Shown here in pieces: positions 6,801 through 8,640 of a stretch of DNA of 8,640 nt. This DNA comes from Clostridia bacterium (GTDB taxonomy: Bacteria > Bacillota > Clostridia > TANB77 > CAG-508). Numbering within the stretch: the first letter of the stretch is position 1; each line of letters begins with the position of its first letter. The DNA lies in NCBI GenBank assembly GCA_900772235.1, contig CAAGQX010000033.1:1-8640 (forward strand), written 5' to 3'. A program made the translations under genes and the position numbers. The notes below the pieces were generated by a model, which ran no database searches, was not told the origin of the DNA, and saw only the letters and a list, made by a program, of their open reading frames with translations.

Positions 6801-8007
6801 ATGGATCTTTTAGATGAAAATAATAATAAAAAAACTACTGGACAAAAAATAGTACTTACTGCTTTAATTGCTTCTATAATTTTGTTTGTTGGAATTTTGA
6901 TAGTATTAATGTCATTAAGTAAAAAAACTACAACTAAAAAATATACAGTATCTTTAAATGGAAAAGAATTTAGTTCAGAAAACTTAGAAGTATTAGAATT
7001 AGAAAACGGAGAAAAATATATAGCATTAAAAAATATAGCTACTCAATTAGGATATAGATATTATAATGGCGAATTTGGAATAACTGGTGAAGATAAAGAT
7101 AAAGGATACATAGACAATGGTAACAATATAATACAATTTTTTGCTGACTCAACGAAAATATATAAGGCAGAGGAAGATGCAGATATAGATTACCAATATT
7201 ATAATATAAAAAATAAAATAATAGAACAAAATGGCAATTTATATGTGGACTTGAATGATTTACAAATTTCTTTAAATTTAATAGTATATTATTCAGAAAA
7301 GGCAAATCAAACATTAATACAAACTGCTGATTATTGGATAGAACAACAAGCAGAATTCTTGAAAAACAATAGTTATACTGTAAGCCAAGAAAAAGAAAAC
7401 TTACGAGCACTTGCATATGGCTATGTTGTGGTAGCTAAAGATGAAAAGATTGGTGTTATAACTTTACAAGGACAAGAAATAATAGGAAGTAAATATAGAA
7501 GCATTAAATTTAATGAATATACACAAGAATTCATAGTGTCAAACACAGAAAGAAAATTTGGAGTAATAACAAAAAACAGTGAAAATAAAATTAGTATGCA
7601 ATATGATAGCATAGAAATATTAAATTATAATCCACTACTATATAAAGTAAAAAAGGTAGATAAATATGGTGTTTTAAAAGAAGATGGAACAGTTCTAAAT
7701 GAAATTAAGTATGACTCCATAGGATATCCAAAAAATACGGAAAAAGGATTTAATTATACACTAATTATTCCAGCAATTGATGGATATTTACCTGAAACAA
7801 TTGTAGTATGCGAGAAACGGAAAGTATGGCTTACTTGATTTAGAAAACGGAAAAGAAGTTGTAAAAACTAATTTAAATGGTATTTATTCTGTAACACAAG
7901 ATGGAACAAATTATTATATAGCAGAAACTAGTGCTAGCGGAAATGTAGAATTTTTACAAAATTATGTAAAATCATTAAACTCAATGACAGCAAATATTGA
8001 TAGTTAA
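6801..8007 (+). CDS. Membrane-anchored WG-repeat protein, read with a +1 shift at CGG (7818)
   Basis: The product is a 401-residue protein: residues 1-339 in the first frame, then 62 more in the +1 frame from 7819 to the TAA at 8005-8007. The ATG at 6801 is set by AGGAGGT (6790-6796); an in-frame ATG at 6753 lies inside tgt and has no ribosome binding site. A short charged N-terminus precedes one membrane helix (residues about 18-39), so the rest is probably extracellular. Residues about 45-175 resemble the copper-amine-oxidase-N-like stalk domain of clostridial surface proteins (KYIALKNIATQLGY, then GNLYVDLNDLQISLN). From about 205 on there are WG-type repeats: KIGVI, KFGVI, KYGVL and, only after the shift, GKYGLLDLENGKEVV. 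Without the shift the protein ends at 7838 in the middle of the last repeat. Function unknown; binding or envelope role is a guess. It is the last gene of the operon. Confidence 0.78.
7818..7821 (+). other. Candidate +1 frameshift site 3 (AAA CGG A)
   Basis: The in-frame CGG at 7818-7820 marks the break. The receiving frame is closed by TAG at 7804-7806 and the WG repeat is already in the new frame from 7819, so the shift lies within about 12 bases. Skipping the C gives CEK-GKYGLLDL. An extra A in gagaaac would repair the frame equally well and would give CENGKYG. Confidence 0.65.
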
Positions 8008-8011
8008 ATAT

Positions 8012-8063
8012 AATGTAACAAAAAATATCGGTGATACATCTCACCGATATTTTTTGTTACATT
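8012..8063. terminator. Bidirectional intrinsic terminator, 23-bp perfect stem
   Basis: Arm 8012-8034 and arm 8041-8063 are perfectly complementary over 23 bases around the loop tacatc. The centre is atatcggtga / tcaccgatat, flanked by A's on one side and T's on the other (8050-8055), so each strand gets a U tract. It ends the operon from the left and the membrane-protein gene from the right. The last codon and stop of the - strand gene (8057-8062) lie inside the stem. Confidence 0.93.
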
Positions 8064-8431
8064 TCTTGATCGCCAGGAATTAAATAATCTACAATACCAT
8101 AAATTAATGCACCAATTATTGCAGCAAGCCAAGAAATTGAATAACCTGCTACAAAATATTGTGTAACATAAAGAATAACAGCAGAAAGAATAAAACCAAC
8201 AAAACCTTTACCAAAAGGCGTAGCATTTAGACCAGTAAATTTGATTATCAAATAATCTAAAACTGTAAGTACAACAGCAGCTAGTGCTAATGACCAAATA
8301 TTATTAATTGCAAAACCAGGAGTGAAAAATGCAGTAATAGCTAAAACTACAGCAGCAGTAATTAATCTACCAACAATTTGCCAAACTGTACTTGTTCCAT
8401 TATGGCTTTCAGCGTGTGAATTGTTATCCAT
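8057..8431 (-). CDS. Small four-helix membrane protein, phage holin family 4 / YvlD-like
   Basis: The 124-residue protein has a polar N-terminal tail and four hydrophobic segments at about 17-37, 43-63, 75-94 and 99-118, with Gly/Ala-rich helices and short loops. The pattern, including TVLDYLIIKF at the end of helix 2 and YGIVDYLIPG at the end of helix 4, fits the membrane family called phage holin 4_2 or YvlD. Despite its name, this family is common on bacterial chromosomes, and no other phage gene is near. Its role is unknown; YvlD in Bacillus belongs to a cell-envelope stress operon, but no such partners are visible. The ATG at 8431 has the ribosome binding site AAGGAG (8440-8445 on the + strand) eight bases away. 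The gene appears to be transcribed alone. Confidence 0.85.
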   Translation of the reverse strand: MDNNSHAESHNGTSTVWQIVGRLITAAVVLAITAFFTPGFAINNIWSLALAAVVLTVLDYLIIKFTGLNATPFGKGFVGFILSAVILYVTQYFVAGYSISWLAAIIGALIYGIVDYLIPGDQEM

Positions 8432-8445
8432 AAGAATTTCTCCTT

Positions 8446-8640
8446 TCTAAATTTGTATATAAATTTGCTCTAAATCAAGCTTTATATAAATATTATTTTC
8501 AAAAAAATAAAAAATATACAAAATGAATATTTTTTGAAAAATTATACAAAATAAAAATATGAAACAAATTGTAATTTGCTTAACTTTACGGTATTTAAAA
8601 ATTAATATAAAATTTTTACAATGTAGGGACGGGTTCCAAA
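8446..8640. other. AT-rich intergenic region upstream of the holin-like gene
   Basis: No open frame or RNA gene is supported here. It must hold the promoter of the - strand gene, but the sequence is so AT-rich that no single -35/-10 pair stands out. The ten-base repeat TATACAAAAT occurs directly at 8515-8524 and 8543-8552, 28 bases apart, and might be a paired regulatory site or simple low-complexity coincidence. Confidence 0.4.
8621..8640. repeat. Possible left half of an interspersed GC-rich palindromic repeat, cut by the window edge
   Basis: The last bases, atgtagggacgggttccaaa, are abruptly GC-rich after about 150 bases of nearly pure A/T. The form GGGACGGGTT followed by a loop-like sequence suggests one arm of a hairpin repeat whose other arm would read AACCCGTCCC just beyond the edge. 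Only the composition change and the arm are visible, so this is tentative. Confidence 0.3.

Noticed and set aside
3199..7821. Simple pseudogene decay of three genes
   Set aside because: The sequences after each break keep domain motifs, no other stops or shifts are present, and all three breaks coincide with CGG. Decay would not choose one codon. Not fully excluded without homologues.
8057..8431. Evidence of a prophage from the holin-like protein
   Set aside because: The phage-holin-4 / YvlD family is widespread on chromosomes, and no other phage gene, integrase or attachment site is visible.

Overview
The window is AT-rich, with codons dominated by AAA, GAA, ATA and AGA, and carries strong GGAGG-type ribosome binding sites. 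A pyruvate phosphate dikinase, a 548-residue glutamyl-tRNA synthetase, a DUF951 protein and a queA-tgt pair fit an anaerobic low-GC Firmicute, probably an uncultured member of class Clostridia. The lineage is inferred, not proven.

Layout. Positions 2-361 are the 3' end of ppdK (+). A hairpin at 381-409 separates it from a convergent glycerophosphodiester phosphodiesterase gene (421-1161, -). The divergent region 1162-1324 holds a good promoter for each direction and, on the phosphodiesterase side, a 27-base near-perfect palindrome over the -10 and presumed start of transcription. gltX (1325-2971, +) follows. After a short hairpin comes a tight run of five genes on the + strand with gaps of 2 to 19 bases: a DUF951 protein (3067-3244), a membrane-anchored putative zinc metallopeptidase (3256-4600), queA (4603-5643), tgt (5663-6790) and a membrane-anchored WG-repeat protein (6801-8007). 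I see no clear promoter between gltX and this run, so read-through from gltX is likely. A 23-bp perfect hairpin (8012-8063) ends the run and also ends a convergent four-helix membrane protein of the phage-holin-4 / YvlD family (8057-8431, -). The last 200 bases are non-coding and AT-rich, ending in what looks like half of an interspersed GC-rich repeat.

The main discovery candidate is a pattern across genes. Three genes (DUF951, metallopeptidase, WG-repeat) appear frameshifted, each needing a +1 shift. In all three the shift can be placed exactly at an in-frame CGG codon: att CGG a, tta CGG t, aaa CGG a. Skipping the C gives a glycine codon (GGA or GGT) and restores the conserved downstream protein. 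These are the only in-frame CGG codons I can find in about 2,660 codons, whereas 21 out-of-frame CGG triplets occur in the same genes without disturbing any frame. This suggests that CGG is not read as arginine here and that ribosomes pass it by a +1 shift, as in other known slow-codon frameshifts (for example CUU-AGG-C in yeast Ty1). Genome-wide counts and a tRNA inventory would settle it; correlated assembly errors or pseudogenes remain the alternatives.
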